From positions 1-44,246 of the forward strand of contig JAKSOY010000011.1 in assembly GCA_024405255.1 (NCBI GenBank): 44,246 nucleotides of DNA. Direction: 5' to 3'. The translations under genes and the position numbers were made by a program. A model generated the notes under the pieces. That model saw only the letters and a program-made list of their open reading frames with translations. It did not search any database and was not told where the DNA came from. The DNA is from Kiritimatiellia bacterium (GTDB taxonomy: Bacteria; Verrucomicrobiota; Kiritimatiellia; RFP12; UBA1067). This document shows, piece by piece, positions 16,676-27,193 of the stretch (positions within the stretch are counted from its first letter, which is position 1; every line of letters begins with the position of its first letter).

Positions 16676-17614
16676 TCACGCCCGCGGGTGGTGCTGGCGA
16701 TGCGCCGCGCCGAGGCGCGCGCGGTCGATATGCGTGTAGATTTGCGTCGTCGCAATCGACGCATGCCCCAGCATTTCCTGGATGGCACGCACGTCCGCAC
16801 CGTGCTGCAGCATGTGCGTCGCAAAGCAATGGCGCAACACGTGCGGCGAGATTTTCGCGGGATCGATTCCAACCGCGAGCGCCCGTTCACGAACCAGCTT
16901 GAATACGCCCATCCGCGAAAACGGACGTCCCAGCCGCGTGAGGAACATCGTGCGTACATCCGCGCCACCCCGCAGGAACGAGGTCCGCGCGCTCGCCAGA
17001 TAGCGCGCAAGGGCTTGTCCGCACGCGCCGCCCATCGGCACGATGCGTTCCTTGCTGCCTTTGCCGCGGCACCGCACCACATCGGCATCCGCGATGAAAT
17101 CGCCCACCGCCAACGTGCAGAGTTCGCTCACGCGCAGGCCGCAGCCATAGAGCAGCTCCAGCATCGCCCGATCGCGCAAGTCACGCGCCGTCGTACCGTT
17201 GACGCTTTCCACAAGCGTGCGCATCGCCGTCTCGTCAAGCACACGCGGCAGCACGAGCATTTTCTTCGGCGCATCGAACCCTTGGCCCAGGTCCTTGGCC
17301 GTCTCGCCCTGCACCTTCAGGAAACGCAGGAATTCCTTGATTGAAACGAAGGCGCGCGCCCGTGTGGACGCGCGTTTGTGCGCAGCCTGCAACGACTCGA
17401 GATAGTCCGCCACATCCTGCCGTACGAACGCGCGCGGCGTGGCGCGTCCACGCGCAACGAGAAACTTCAGGAAGAAACGCACGTCGCGCAGATACGCCTC
17501 AATCGTCTTCGGGGCAAGTCCGCGCTCAAGCGCAAGCTCGGCCTGAAAGGCACGCGCCAACGCCTGTAGCGCCGGCGGCACGGACACAGGCGTCTTTTCC
17601 GCCGGCGTGCGCAT
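16676..17614 (-). CDS. Tyrosine recombinase XerC/XerD-like
   Basis: A 312-residue site-specific recombinase of the type that resolves chromosome dimers at dif. The N-terminal SAM-like core-binding domain spans about 15-105 (LERGLAPKTIEAYLRDVRFF). The catalytic domain carries R161 (GCGLRVSEL), K185 (GKGSKERIVP), H258 and R261 (HVLRHCFATH), H284 (LGHASIATTQ) and the nucleophile Y293 (IYTH), so all six residues are present. The length fits the Xer family. The ATG overlaps the stop codon of the preceding lipoprotein gene (TAATG), indicating translational coupling. No other mobile-element gene is near, which favours a housekeeping Xer over an integrase. I cannot separate XerC from XerD. Confidence 0.88.
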   Translation of the reverse strand: MRTPAEKTPVSVPPALQALARAFQAELALERGLAPKTIEAYLRDVRFFLKFLVARGRATPRAFVRQDVADYLESLQAAHKRASTRARAFVSIKEFLRFLKVQGETAKDLGQGFDAPKKMLVLPRVLDETAMRTLVESVNGTTARDLRDRAMLELLYGCGLRVSELCTLAVGDFIADADVVRCRGKGSKERIVPMGGACGQALARYLASARTSFLRGGADVRTMFLTRLGRPFSRMGVFKLVRERALAVGIDPAKISPHVLRHCFATHMLQHGADVRAIQEMLGHASIATTQIYTHIDRARLGAAHRQHHPRA

Positions 17615-17931
17615 TACCTCGCCTTCTTCGCCCCCACGGATTCCGGCGTCACGCCGTTCGCCGTAAAGCCCGCCTGCGCGAGCGAGAGCTCGATGTTCTT
17701 CTTCGCCAGCTGCATCGAGTCGTAGCGGATCGTCAGCTGATGCTTCGCCGCATCGAACACGATCGCATCCGGTTTCTTCGCGATGCCGCCATAGGGCGCC
17801 AATGCCGCCCGCAGCGCCGGCTCGTCAGCCGCCGTCGCCTCCGGTACATCCACGGTAAACGTACGCACATCCGCACGGCGGCACCCCATGACGACCAACA
17901 GCGCCACGCACAAGATACTCATCATCTTCAT
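17614..17931 (-). CDS. Small lipoprotein with heavy-metal-associated-like fold
   Basis: A 105-residue protein. ATG 17931 is preceded by AGGAAAGGG, while the longer frame upstream overlaps the glycosidase gene. The lipoprotein signal MKMMSILCVALLVVMGC ends in a lipobox cysteine (residue 17). The mature part (RTFTVDVPEATAADEPALRA, then QLTIRYDSMQLAKKNIELSL) has the beta-alpha-beta spacing of HMA ferredoxin-like domains but lacks the CxxC metal site. It may therefore be a fold relative with another ligand. It starts 29 bases after the glycosidase and overlaps the recombinase start by one base. Confidence 0.65.
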   Translation of the reverse strand: MKMMSILCVALLVVMGCRRADVRTFTVDVPEATAADEPALRAALAPYGGIAKKPDAIVFDAAKHQLTIRYDSMQLAKKNIELSLAQAGFTANGVTPESVGAKKAR

Positions 17932-17960
17932 TTTGATTTCCCTTTCCTGAAAGTCCATTC

Positions 17961-19640
17961 TCACTCGACGCGCGTGCAGGACGGCGGCGCCGTCACCGTG
18001 ACGACGGGCTGGCCGTCGACGATCTTCCACGCGACATCAATAAATCCCTTCGGCGTCGGTACACGGCCTTTCGCCCAGGCGAGTCCACTCGGCTGCGGCT
18101 TCACGCGGAAACGCGCAGAACCGGGCGCGAGCGGTTCGACACCGAGCAGATAGTTCGTGAAGATACCGGCGACAGCGGTATCCGGATGCGCCTCGTCGCC
18201 CCAACCGCGCGTCGGCAGGCCCATGCACTCCGTCACCGTGCGAAGGCCCTTCCACGAGGGACTCATCAGCTTGCGCCAATTGTGCTGGTTGAACAGCGCC
18301 ATGGCCTTGTCCGCACAGCCGTATTCGTACGCACCGCGAATCGCCATCGCCTGGAACTTGCCGTGCGAATGACGCCGAAGCTGCGGGACAATCCGCGCCG
18401 CTTCTTCACGCGTCGCAAACCGCGTCGCGAGCGCGAGCGGATTCGCCTCTTCGCCCCAGGTACGCACTTCGCACGACTGGACGAAAAAGCCCTTGTCGCC
18501 ATCCCACTGCTGCGCACGGATGCTCGCGGCCAGCTTCGCCGCCGCCGCACGCCAACGCGCCGCTTCGTCGCGCGTGCCGAACACGTCGGCCAACGACGCC
18601 GCGTCGATGTACGTCTTCCACAAGAGGATGTTCATGTACGTCCGGTGATGCAGGGAAGTGCCGCCGAACGTCAATCCGGCCGCATGCTTGCACGTTTCCT
18701 TGCGCGGTTCAAGGAACCCGTCGGACGCCCGGCAATGCTTCGTCAGGTAGTCCATCAGCTTGCGCACGCGCGGAAACGCCTCGCGCGTCACGGCGGCATC
18801 GCCCGTGTAGAAATAGTTGTCCCACACGACCGGCACAAACCAGGCGGCGAATTCGTCGGACCCGAACGGACCCCAGTCCCCATTCTTCAGCGGACCATGG
18901 GACTCGGGATACGGACACGCCTGCACGTACCCTTCGGGCGTCTGGTTCTCGCCCAGCATGCGAATCGACCCCGGCATATAGGGCGAGTTGCTGGCGAATG
19001 CCACATACATGTTGCGCTGCGCCCACCAGAGGTCGCCGCTCCACACCAGACGGTCGCGCTTGGCGCCGTCCGAGAGATACGGATAGGAGGGCCCCAGCCA
19101 TTTCTTGCACCGTCCGCCCGCCACGTAGATGGCCTTGTCGCGTCCCGGGATCGCCGCCAGCAGGCACGTGCGAACGCTCGCCTTCCACACGCCGTCGAGT
19201 TCGGGATCAGAACAGGCAAACGAGCCAACGACCGGCTCTTCGGAATGCACCCCGTCGTTGTCGAATCCGATGGATTTCACCTGCGCCGAACCGTAATCGA
19301 TTTTCCACTTCGCATAGCGGACGAGTCCTTGCGCGCAGGCCGCACGATAGACGCCATTGGACGTCACGTCGAACCAATCCCAGCGATCGGTATTCGCGGG
19401 ATGAATCGGCAGCCACACGTCGGGGCCCATGTACATCGCGCGCGTCTCGTGCTTGAAATCGCCGTGATCGCCTTTGATTCCGTTCGGGTGCGTCGCATAG
19501 CAGAGGCGCACACGCGTCGGACCCTTCACGCCCGTGATCTCCACAACCGGATAGCCCCCCACGCCCTCGGGGCCGAAGTCCACGACCTTCTCGCCCTGCG
19601 TGAGCAGCATGGTCATCGCGGCTAGAACTGGCACGAACAT
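17961..19640 (-). CDS. GH78-like alpha-L-rhamnosidase family protein
   Basis: A 559-residue six-hairpin glycosidase-like protein. A beta-rich N-terminal part (about 15-150) precedes an alpha/alpha-barrel. The stretch KRDRLVWSGDLWWAQRNM (about residues 195-212) matches the DxxxRDRxxWxGD signature around the catalytic general acid of GH78-type enzymes. The C-terminal barrel end contains WKGLRTVTECMG and GWGDEAHPDTAVAGIF, then a final beta domain. The N-terminus MFVPVLAAMTMLLTQG is short but could act as a signal, so the location is uncertain. AAAGGAG lies nine bases before the ATG. It follows punA by 28 bases in a run of otherwise housekeeping genes. Confidence 0.75.
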   Translation of the reverse strand: MFVPVLAAMTMLLTQGEKVVDFGPEGVGGYPVVEITGVKGPTRVRLCYATHPNGIKGDHGDFKHETRAMYMGPDVWLPIHPANTDRWDWFDVTSNGVYRAACAQGLVRYAKWKIDYGSAQVKSIGFDNDGVHSEEPVVGSFACSDPELDGVWKASVRTCLLAAIPGRDKAIYVAGGRCKKWLGPSYPYLSDGAKRDRLVWSGDLWWAQRNMYVAFASNSPYMPGSIRMLGENQTPEGYVQACPYPESHGPLKNGDWGPFGSDEFAAWFVPVVWDNYFYTGDAAVTREAFPRVRKLMDYLTKHCRASDGFLEPRKETCKHAAGLTFGGTSLHHRTYMNILLWKTYIDAASLADVFGTRDEAARWRAAAAKLAASIRAQQWDGDKGFFVQSCEVRTWGEEANPLALATRFATREEAARIVPQLRRHSHGKFQAMAIRGAYEYGCADKAMALFNQHNWRKLMSPSWKGLRTVTECMGLPTRGWGDEAHPDTAVAGIFTNYLLGVEPLAPGSARFRVKPQPSGLAWAKGRVPTPKGFIDVAWKIVDGQPVVTVTAPPSCTRVE

Positions 19641-19668
19641 CGTCTTTTCTCCTTTCGTCTTTCAGCAA

Positions 19669-20484
19669 TTAACTCTTAATGAAATCGTCGATGAGATCGC
19701 TCATCACGCGCTGCGCCGCCTTCGAGGCCGCCATCACCTCTTCGTGGCAGAGCGGCTTCGGCGAAATGCCGGCCGCGAGGTTCGAAACAAGCGAAAGCCC
19801 CGCCACCTGGATGCCGCAGGCGCGTGCGAAGACGGCCTCGGGCACGGTGCTCATGCCCACCACATCGGCCCCCATGTGACCGTAGGCGTGGATTTCCGCC
19901 GGCGTTTCAAAGACGGGTCCCGACGTGAAGGCGTAGACGCCTTCCATCACACGCAGGCCGCGCATGTTGGCCGAGGCATGCAGCACATCGCGCAGATGCT
20001 GCGTATAGACCTCGGTCATGTCGGGGAAACGCGCCCCCCAGGTGGGATTGTGCGAACCGATCAGCGGATTAATGCCCACCGTGTTGATGTGGTCGCGCAG
20101 AATGACGAAGTCGCCGGGACGGAGCGCCGGGTTCAGTCCACCGGCCGCATTCGTCAGCAAAACGCGCTGTCCGCCCATGCGCCGCGTCATTTCGACAGGC
20201 AGCACCACCGCTTCCCAGCCGACGCCCTCGTACCAGTGACGACGACCGCAGAACGCCGCAATCCGGCGACCCGCACGTTCGAAAAGCAGAAACTCGCCCG
20301 CATGTCCTGGCACCGTCGCCGCGCCAAGTCCCGGGATATCCGCATACGAAAGGCGTACAAGCGTCCTGTCGCACACGAGCGCATCGCCCCACCCGCTTCC
20401 GAGCACAATGGCAAGATCGATGGGTCGCTTAAAGCATTCATCGGGGAAGAAAGCCGCCGCCTGGTCAAAAAACTTCATATCCAT
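19669..20484 (-). CDS. punA: Purine nucleoside phosphorylase (trimeric class)
   Basis: A 271-residue enzyme that cleaves purine (deoxy)ribonucleosides with phosphate to base and (deoxy)ribose-1-phosphate for purine salvage. Family marks are the phosphate-binding GSGWGD (about 30-35), the VPGHAGEF loop, LLTNAAGGLNPALRPGDFV, the substrate pocket segment FETPAEIHAYGHMGADVVGM and the closing SLVSNLAAG. The length fits the roughly 270-residue high-molecular-mass family. AGAGGGA precedes the ATG. It lies between pyrC (21 bases upstream) and the glycosidase, so nucleotide genes are grouped here. Confidence 0.92.
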   Translation of the reverse strand: MDMKFFDQAAAFFPDECFKRPIDLAIVLGSGWGDALVCDRTLVRLSYADIPGLGAATVPGHAGEFLLFERAGRRIAAFCGRRHWYEGVGWEAVVLPVEMTRRMGGQRVLLTNAAGGLNPALRPGDFVILRDHINTVGINPLIGSHNPTWGARFPDMTEVYTQHLRDVLHASANMRGLRVMEGVYAFTSGPVFETPAEIHAYGHMGADVVGMSTVPEAVFARACGIQVAGLSLVSNLAAGISPKPLCHEEVMAASKAAQRVMSDLIDDFIKS

Positions 20485-20505
20485 TTTCAGTCCCTCTGTT
20501 TCTGG

Positions 20506-21660
20506 TTAATGTTGCTGTTCATGATACGTCACACGCCCGTTCAGCACCGTGCACACAGGCCACGCCGAAAAGCGGCGCGCCGTAAACGGCTGATTGACGG
20601 ACTTCGTCCGGAAGGTGCGCGGATCGACCGCGCGGTTCGCCTGCAGGTCCATGACCGTGTAGCTGTTCAGATCGGGCGTTTCGCCGATGAGCGCCGCAGG
20701 ACCCGTCGTCCAGCGCGCCGCCCATTCCTCGGGGGACAGTCCCTCTTGCTCGACCATCACGTGCCAGGTGATGGCGGCGGCGGTTTCAAGACCGACGATG
20801 CCGTTCGCCGAAGTCCGGAAGCCCGCGCATTTCTTCGCCGCGGGATGCGGCGCATGGTCCGTCGCGAAGAGTCCGAGCGTCCCGTCCTTCACGCCCTCGC
20901 GAATGGCCGCGACGTCTTCCGGCGAACCAAGCGGCGGCGCCATCTTCCAATTCGCGTCGTCCGCCGGAATCTCCTCGCACGACAGCAGCAGATGATGCGG
21001 TGTCGCTTCGCCGGTCACAGGCAGGCCTTCCTTCTGCGCGGCGCGGATGAGTTCCACCGTTCCCGCACAGGAGATGTGCTGGATGTGAAGCGCGCATCCG
21101 GTCACCCGGCAGAGCGCGATGTCGCGTCGCACGGCCTCCACTTCGGCCGCCGGCGGCATCACCGGCAGATTGAACTGGCGCGCCACGGGACAATCCCGCA
21201 TCACGCCGCCGGCCAGCAAGGCCGGCACAACGGCATGCTGCATCACGGGACGATTCAGCTTCGCCGCACGGCGCATCGCCGCTTCCATCACGTGCGCATC
21301 GTCGACAAACGTCCCGTCGTCCGTAAACGCCACCGCGCCGGCGGCCGCCAGCGCTTCGAGGTCGGCGACCTCCTTGCCGAGGCGTCCCTTCGAGATGCAG
21401 GCCGACGGCGCAATGCGCACAGGAATCGACGTATCCTCGATCTGTTCCCGCAGCCACGCCACCGAATCGCCCGCAGGGGTCGTATTCGGCATGGTCGTCA
21501 CACAGGTGAATCCGCCCGCCGCCGCCGCTGCCGCACCCGTGGCACGCGTTTCCGCAAGGGGCGTACCCGGATCGCGGAAGTGGACATGCACGTCCCGGAG
21601 GCCGCCCGGCACAATGAAATAACGCGATGTGTCGCTGAATTCTTCCGGTCTCACGTCCAT
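20506..21660 (-). CDS. pyrC: Dihydroorotase, class I, with a short N-terminus
   Basis: A 384-residue amidohydrolase that closes carbamoyl-aspartate to dihydroorotate in pyrimidine synthesis. The metal-binding H-x-H lies in RDVHVHFRDPG at about residues 22-32; class I enzymes usually reach this motif near residue 60. The N-terminal beta-sandwich strands are therefore largely missing. Further marks are TMPNTTPAGDS, the substrate region FTDDGTFVDDAHVM, HIQHISCAGT and FATDHAPHPA. AGGAGG lies seven bases before the ATG and no better upstream start is visible, so the short form looks real. It starts 16 bases after alr. Confidence 0.88.
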   Translation of the reverse strand: MDVRPEEFSDTSRYFIVPGGLRDVHVHFRDPGTPLAETRATGAAAAAAGGFTCVTTMPNTTPAGDSVAWLREQIEDTSIPVRIAPSACISKGRLGKEVADLEALAAAGAVAFTDDGTFVDDAHVMEAAMRRAAKLNRPVMQHAVVPALLAGGVMRDCPVARQFNLPVMPPAAEVEAVRRDIALCRVTGCALHIQHISCAGTVELIRAAQKEGLPVTGEATPHHLLLSCEEIPADDANWKMAPPLGSPEDVAAIREGVKDGTLGLFATDHAPHPAAKKCAGFRTSANGIVGLETAAAITWHVMVEQEGLSPEEWAARWTTGPAALIGETPDLNSYTVMDLQANRAVDPRTFRTKSVNQPFTARRFSAWPVCTVLNGRVTYHEQQH

Positions 21661-21676
21661 CTCCTACCTCCTGAAA

Positions 21677-22810
21677 TCACACATAGACCCGCGCCACGCG
21701 ATTGCCCATCGAGCAGATGATCTCGTAGGCATGGGTCCCCTTCAAAACGCCCCAGTCGTCCGGCGTCACCTGCAGACGGCCGTCCTTGCCGAGGCACACG
21801 ACCTCGTCGCCCGGCACGACATCCGGCACGCGCGACACGTCGACCGTCGTGTAGTCCATCGAGATGCGTCCGATCACCGGACACGCCACGCCCTTGATCA
21901 GCACGTGACCGCGGTTCGTCAAGGCGAGCGGAAGTCCGTCCGCATAGCCGGCCGAAATCGTCGCCACACGCGTCGTCTTGTTGAGACACCACGTGCGCCC
22001 ATAGCCAAGCGTCGTCCCTGCCGGCAGGTCGCGCACCTGGGCGACACGCGTCTTCAGCGTCAGCACGCTCTCGACCTTCAAGGCGCGTTTGCCGTTGGGG
22101 TCGAACGACCCGTGCAGGTTGATGCCGGTACGCACCTGCGTGAACGGCGCACGGGCCGCACGCGGGAAATTGTTGATGGCGTCCGAAGCCGCGATATGCA
22201 CGACCTTGAAGGTGATTCCGCTCTTCGCGACATCCTTCAGGATGGCCTCGAACAGATCCATCTGGTCTTCCGTGAACGTGTTCGACGGATCATACGCCAT
22301 CGGACAATGCGAGAAGATGCCTTCGCAGTCGAGATTCGGCAGACGCTTCACCTCGCGGATCACGCGCGGGGCGTCCTTCGCGAGGATGCCGAGGCGTCCC
22401 ATGCCCGTATCGAGCTTGAAATGGACACGCGCCGTCGTCTTCAGCTTTTTCGCCGCCGCGCTGATGAGTTTCGCCGTCGGCACGTCGATGACCGGCAACG
22501 TCACGCCGGCATCCACCATCGATTCGATTTCGTCCGGCAGGATCGACGAGAGGATCTGCACGGGCTTGACGGCCTTGGCGTGCTTGAGCTGGGACATCAA
22601 CTCCAAGGCCTCGAACGGTTCGGCCACGCCGAATCCGGCGCAGTCCGTCGTTGCCAACGCCTTGGCATACGGTTCCACGCCGAGACCGTAGGCGTTCGCC
22701 TTCAACACGCACAGCACGCGCGCCGGCTTGACGGCGGCGGCGATCCGACGGTAGTTCGAACGCAATTTCGCGAGATCGACTTCAACCCAAACTCTTCTTC
22801 TCAGTTCCAT
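21677..22810 (-). CDS. alr: Alanine racemase
   Basis: A 377-residue PLP enzyme making D-alanine for peptidoglycan. The start at 22810 gives MELRRRVWVEVDLAKLRSNY; longer frames overlap the upstream gene. The PLP lysine is K37 in CVLKANAYGLG. The catalytic tyrosine is in the SAGYADGLPLAL motif, and GRISMDYTTVDVS is also conserved. The ATG begins one base after the TGA of aroKB (TGA-A-ATG), so translation is probably coupled. Some alr genes are fused to or paired with murF; here the partner is aromatic synthesis. Confidence 0.92.
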   Translation of the reverse strand: MELRRRVWVEVDLAKLRSNYRRIAAAVKPARVLCVLKANAYGLGVEPYAKALATTDCAGFGVAEPFEALELMSQLKHAKAVKPVQILSSILPDEIESMVDAGVTLPVIDVPTAKLISAAAKKLKTTARVHFKLDTGMGRLGILAKDAPRVIREVKRLPNLDCEGIFSHCPMAYDPSNTFTEDQMDLFEAILKDVAKSGITFKVVHIAASDAINNFPRAARAPFTQVRTGINLHGSFDPNGKRALKVESVLTLKTRVAQVRDLPAGTTLGYGRTWCLNKTTRVATISAGYADGLPLALTNRGHVLIKGVACPVIGRISMDYTTVDVSRVPDVVPGDEVVCLGKDGRLQVTPDDWGVLKGTHAYEIICSMGNRVARVYV

Positions 22811-22811
22811 T

Positions 22812-24389
22812 TCACAGCTCCACGGGCACAAGCGCCACGTCGCCCCAATCCAGAGGCAGCGCGAAGCGGATCTTTCCATCCTTCTTTTTCTTATCGCGGC
22901 GCATGATCTCCGCCAGCGACGCAAAATCAATACCATGCGGCAGTTCGGTCGGCAGCCCCACCTGCGCGAAAACGGACGCGACGCGATCCGGCCACGCGTC
23001 CGGCGCCCGACCGAGGCGCACCGCGAGGCGCGCTTCCTCGACCGTGCCGATCGACACGCCCTCGCCATGCTTCACCTGGAAATCCGTGGCGATTTCGACG
23101 GCGTGTCCAACCGTGTGACCGAGATTGAGCTTGGCGCGCTCGCCCGTCTGTTCACGCGGATCGCGGCGCACGCAGGCGACCTTCACCGCAAGGGCGCGGC
23201 TCACGACGGACGCCAACACCGCGGCGGGAACGCTCGTTTCCAGCCGTTCCTCGGGCTTCTTGGCGCGCAAGGCGCTGAAGACCGACATCTGGTCGACGAG
23301 AGACGGTTCGGCGATGAAGGCGTGCTTCAGCACTTCGGCGAGTCCGCAGCGCACCTCACGCACGTCCAGCGTCGCCAGCGTCGTGACATCGGCCACCACA
23401 AGAGACGGCGAATGGAACGCGCCGATCATGTTCTTCGCCTCGGGCAGATCGCACCCCGTCTTGCCGCCCGTCGAGGCATCCACCATCGCGAGCAGCGTCG
23501 TGGGAAGGTTGACCCAGCGCATGCCGCGCATCCAGGTGGCGGCGGCAAAGCCTGTGAGGTCGCCCGTCACGCCCCCGCCAACGGCAACCGCGAAATCGTC
23601 GCGGGCGAGTCCCGCCGCGAGAAACGCGCGCCAGATCGAGGCCACCGTCGAGAGCGTCTTCTCCGTCTCGCCGGCGGGAATCGTCGTTTCGAACACGGTG
23701 AAACCCGCCGTGCGCAAGGCCAGTGCCACGCGCCCGGCGTACAACGGGGCCGTGTTCGCATCGGCCACCACCACGCAACGGCGGCCGAGCGCACGCGGGG
23801 CGAGGAGGTCGCCCAGCGAATCAAGGAGATTCGTCCCGACCACGACGTCGGAAGGTTCGTCTCCGGAAAGAATGCGAAAGGCGCCGAACAGCACCTCGGC
23901 TTCGTCGAGCAAGCGGTCGGGCCGCCATTCGGCGACATCCAGCTTCACCGGGATGCTCGCGTAATGGGCCGCGCGCCGCGCCATCAAGTCGGCGAGCTTG
24001 CGTTCGGCCTCTTCCAGCCCACCCGCCACAAGCGGACGCGTTCCCGGCGCGAGCCGGATGCGTTCCTTCAGCACATCGACGGGGCAGGTGAGACACACGA
24101 CCGTACCATGCGCTTCCGCCCAGGCCCGGGCGGCGGGATCCAGCAGCGAACCGCCCCCGAGGGCGATGACGCTGCGCGTCGACATCGAAACTTCTTCCAG
24201 GGTCCGGCGCTCGCGCGCCCGAAACCCGGCTTCCCCTTCTTCCGCGAAGATCTGGGGGATGGTCCGCCCCGCCCGTTCCTGAATGGCGACATCCAAATCG
24301 CAGAACGGCAGCGCGAGACGCTCGGCAAGTAACTTGCCGAGCGTCGTCTTGCCGCTACCGGGCGGCCCGTAAAGGTAGAGGTTGGTCAA
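22812..24389 (-). CDS. aroKB: Fused shikimate kinase and 3-dehydroquinate synthase
   Basis: A 525-residue two-domain enzyme of the shikimate pathway. Residues 1 to about 165 are shikimate kinase: Walker A GPPGSGKTT (8-16), the FCDLD acidic motif and ALGGGSLL. About residue 175 onward is 3-dehydroquinate synthase: AVGGGVTGDLTGFAAA, PTTLLAMVDASTGGKTG, and metal ligands in GLAEVLKHAFI and LNLGHTVGHAVE. The fusion joins steps 2 and 5 of the pathway, which are not adjacent; similar fusions are known in Thermotoga and some PVC bacteria. Two bases separate it from the RRM gene upstream and one base from alr downstream. Confidence 0.93.
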   Translation of the reverse strand: MTNLYLYGPPGSGKTTLGKLLAERLALPFCDLDVAIQERAGRTIPQIFAEEGEAGFRARERRTLEEVSMSTRSVIALGGGSLLDPAARAWAEAHGTVVCLTCPVDVLKERIRLAPGTRPLVAGGLEEAERKLADLMARRAAHYASIPVKLDVAEWRPDRLLDEAEVLFGAFRILSGDEPSDVVVGTNLLDSLGDLLAPRALGRRCVVVADANTAPLYAGRVALALRTAGFTVFETTIPAGETEKTLSTVASIWRAFLAAGLARDDFAVAVGGGVTGDLTGFAAATWMRGMRWVNLPTTLLAMVDASTGGKTGCDLPEAKNMIGAFHSPSLVVADVTTLATLDVREVRCGLAEVLKHAFIAEPSLVDQMSVFSALRAKKPEERLETSVPAAVLASVVSRALAVKVACVRRDPREQTGERAKLNLGHTVGHAVEIATDFQVKHGEGVSIGTVEEARLAVRLGRAPDAWPDRVASVFAQVGLPTELPHGIDFASLAEIMRRDKKKKDGKIRFALPLDWGDVALVPVEL

Positions 24390-24391
24390 CC

Positions 24392-24886
24392 TCAGGCCTC
24401 GTCTTCCTTGATCGTGTTACGCGCTTCGTTCACGCGCATCTTGCGACCCATCACTTCCTTCTCGCTCATCGCCGCAATCGCCTTTTCGGCCTCGGGGCGA
24501 TTCGGCATCACGACGAAGCCGAAACCCTTGGAGCGCGTCCCGGACTTGTCCGTCACCACGCGCGCGGTCGCGACCGTACCGAAAGCCTCGAATTCCTTGC
24601 GGAGCTGTTCTTCCGTCAGCTCGTAGCTCAGATTGCCCACGTAGATTTCGACGCTGCCGACCGGAATCGGCTGACGGGGCGTCGCCGTACGCGTCTCACG
24701 CGCCGCATGTCCCTTCTTCGCGCACTTGCCCTTCCCGTCACAGGTCTTGCCACGATGGCCCACAAAATAGCCGATCAGGCCGCCGACCACAAAGGCTCCG
24801 GCGAGCGCGGCAATCGCATGGGGCGGGCAGTTGCACTTGGCGCACGTCGTCGTGGCGGCAGCTGCAAGCATCGTCAGGTTCATCAT
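24392..24886 (-). CDS. Membrane-anchored RNA-recognition-motif protein
   Basis: A 164-residue protein. A hydrophobic segment at about 23-43 (AIAALAGAFVVGGLIGYFVG) follows a short N-terminus with cysteines (CAKCNC). A basic, cysteine-containing linker (KTCDGKGKCAKKG) comes next. Residues about 80-155 form a canonical RRM with RNP2 IYVGNL and RNP1 SKGFGFVVM. Bacterial RRM proteins of this size are usually soluble, so the anchor is unusual. It would place the RRM on the cytoplasmic side if the positive-inside rule holds. The gene lies 33 bases after rpoD and two bases before aroKB. Its RNA target is unknown. Confidence 0.85.
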   Translation of the reverse strand: MMNLTMLAAAATTTCAKCNCPPHAIAALAGAFVVGGLIGYFVGHRGKTCDGKGKCAKKGHAARETRTATPRQPIPVGSVEIYVGNLSYELTEEQLRKEFEAFGTVATARVVTDKSGTRSKGFGFVVMPNRPEAEKAIAAMSEKEVMGRKMRVNEARNTIKEDEA

Positions 24887-24919
24887 CTTCTCTTCTCTCT
24901 CTTTCTTCTAGAACGCGTC

Positions 24920-27025
<2,106 letters not shown>

Positions 27026-27115
27026 AAGACTTTAGACTCCTCCGGACTACAATACTATTATATGCCGAGATGTCAAGGGGGTATAATAACATTTTTTTTG
27101 ATTTTATGCAAGGGG

Positions 27116-27144
27116 TTGATTTTGAAGAAAAAATGTGATAAAAT
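27116..27144 (+). promoter_or_regulatory. Promoter of purM
   Basis: TTGATT (27116-27121), a 17-base spacer and TAAAAT (27139-27144), with TGTGA in front of the -10 (extended -10). The start would be near 27151, just before the inverted repeat at 27154-27173. Confidence 0.6.
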
Positions 27145-27153
27145 CCTCCCAAT

Positions 27154-27173
27154 TTTCACCAAATCAGGTGAAA
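27154..27173 (+). promoter_or_regulatory. Inverted repeat at the purM transcript start
   Basis: TTTCACC (27154-27160) and GGTGAAA (27167-27173) are perfect 7-bp inverted arms around a 6-base loop. They lie between the purM -10 and the Shine-Dalgarno AGGAG (27181-27185). The position suits an operator or a short 5' hairpin that affects ribosome access. Nothing identifies the regulator. Confidence 0.4.
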
Positions 27174-27193
27174 GAAATCAAGGAGAATGTATC

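Noticed and set aside
20731..20745. GAGGGACTGTCCCCC-type palindromes in pyrC (20731-20745) and the CsgG-like gene (31023-31037)
   Set aside because: Both encode residues expected for the proteins. Two shared 15-mers in 44 kb are within chance.
22811..23068. Extended alanine racemase start at 23068
   Set aside because: The added 86 residues overlap the aroKB gene in another frame and are arginine-rich. The ATG at 22810 matches the family start.
27056..27087. TATAAT boxes and TTGACA near the rpoD/purM divergent region as rpoD promoter
   Set aside because: The TTGACA to TATAAT distance on the minus strand is only nine bases, and no other -35 fits. I kept only the purM promoter.
27062..27193. 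Longer N-terminus of PurM from 27062
   Set aside because: It would cover the promoter and operator region, has no ribosome site, and the family starts near the GTG at 27194.
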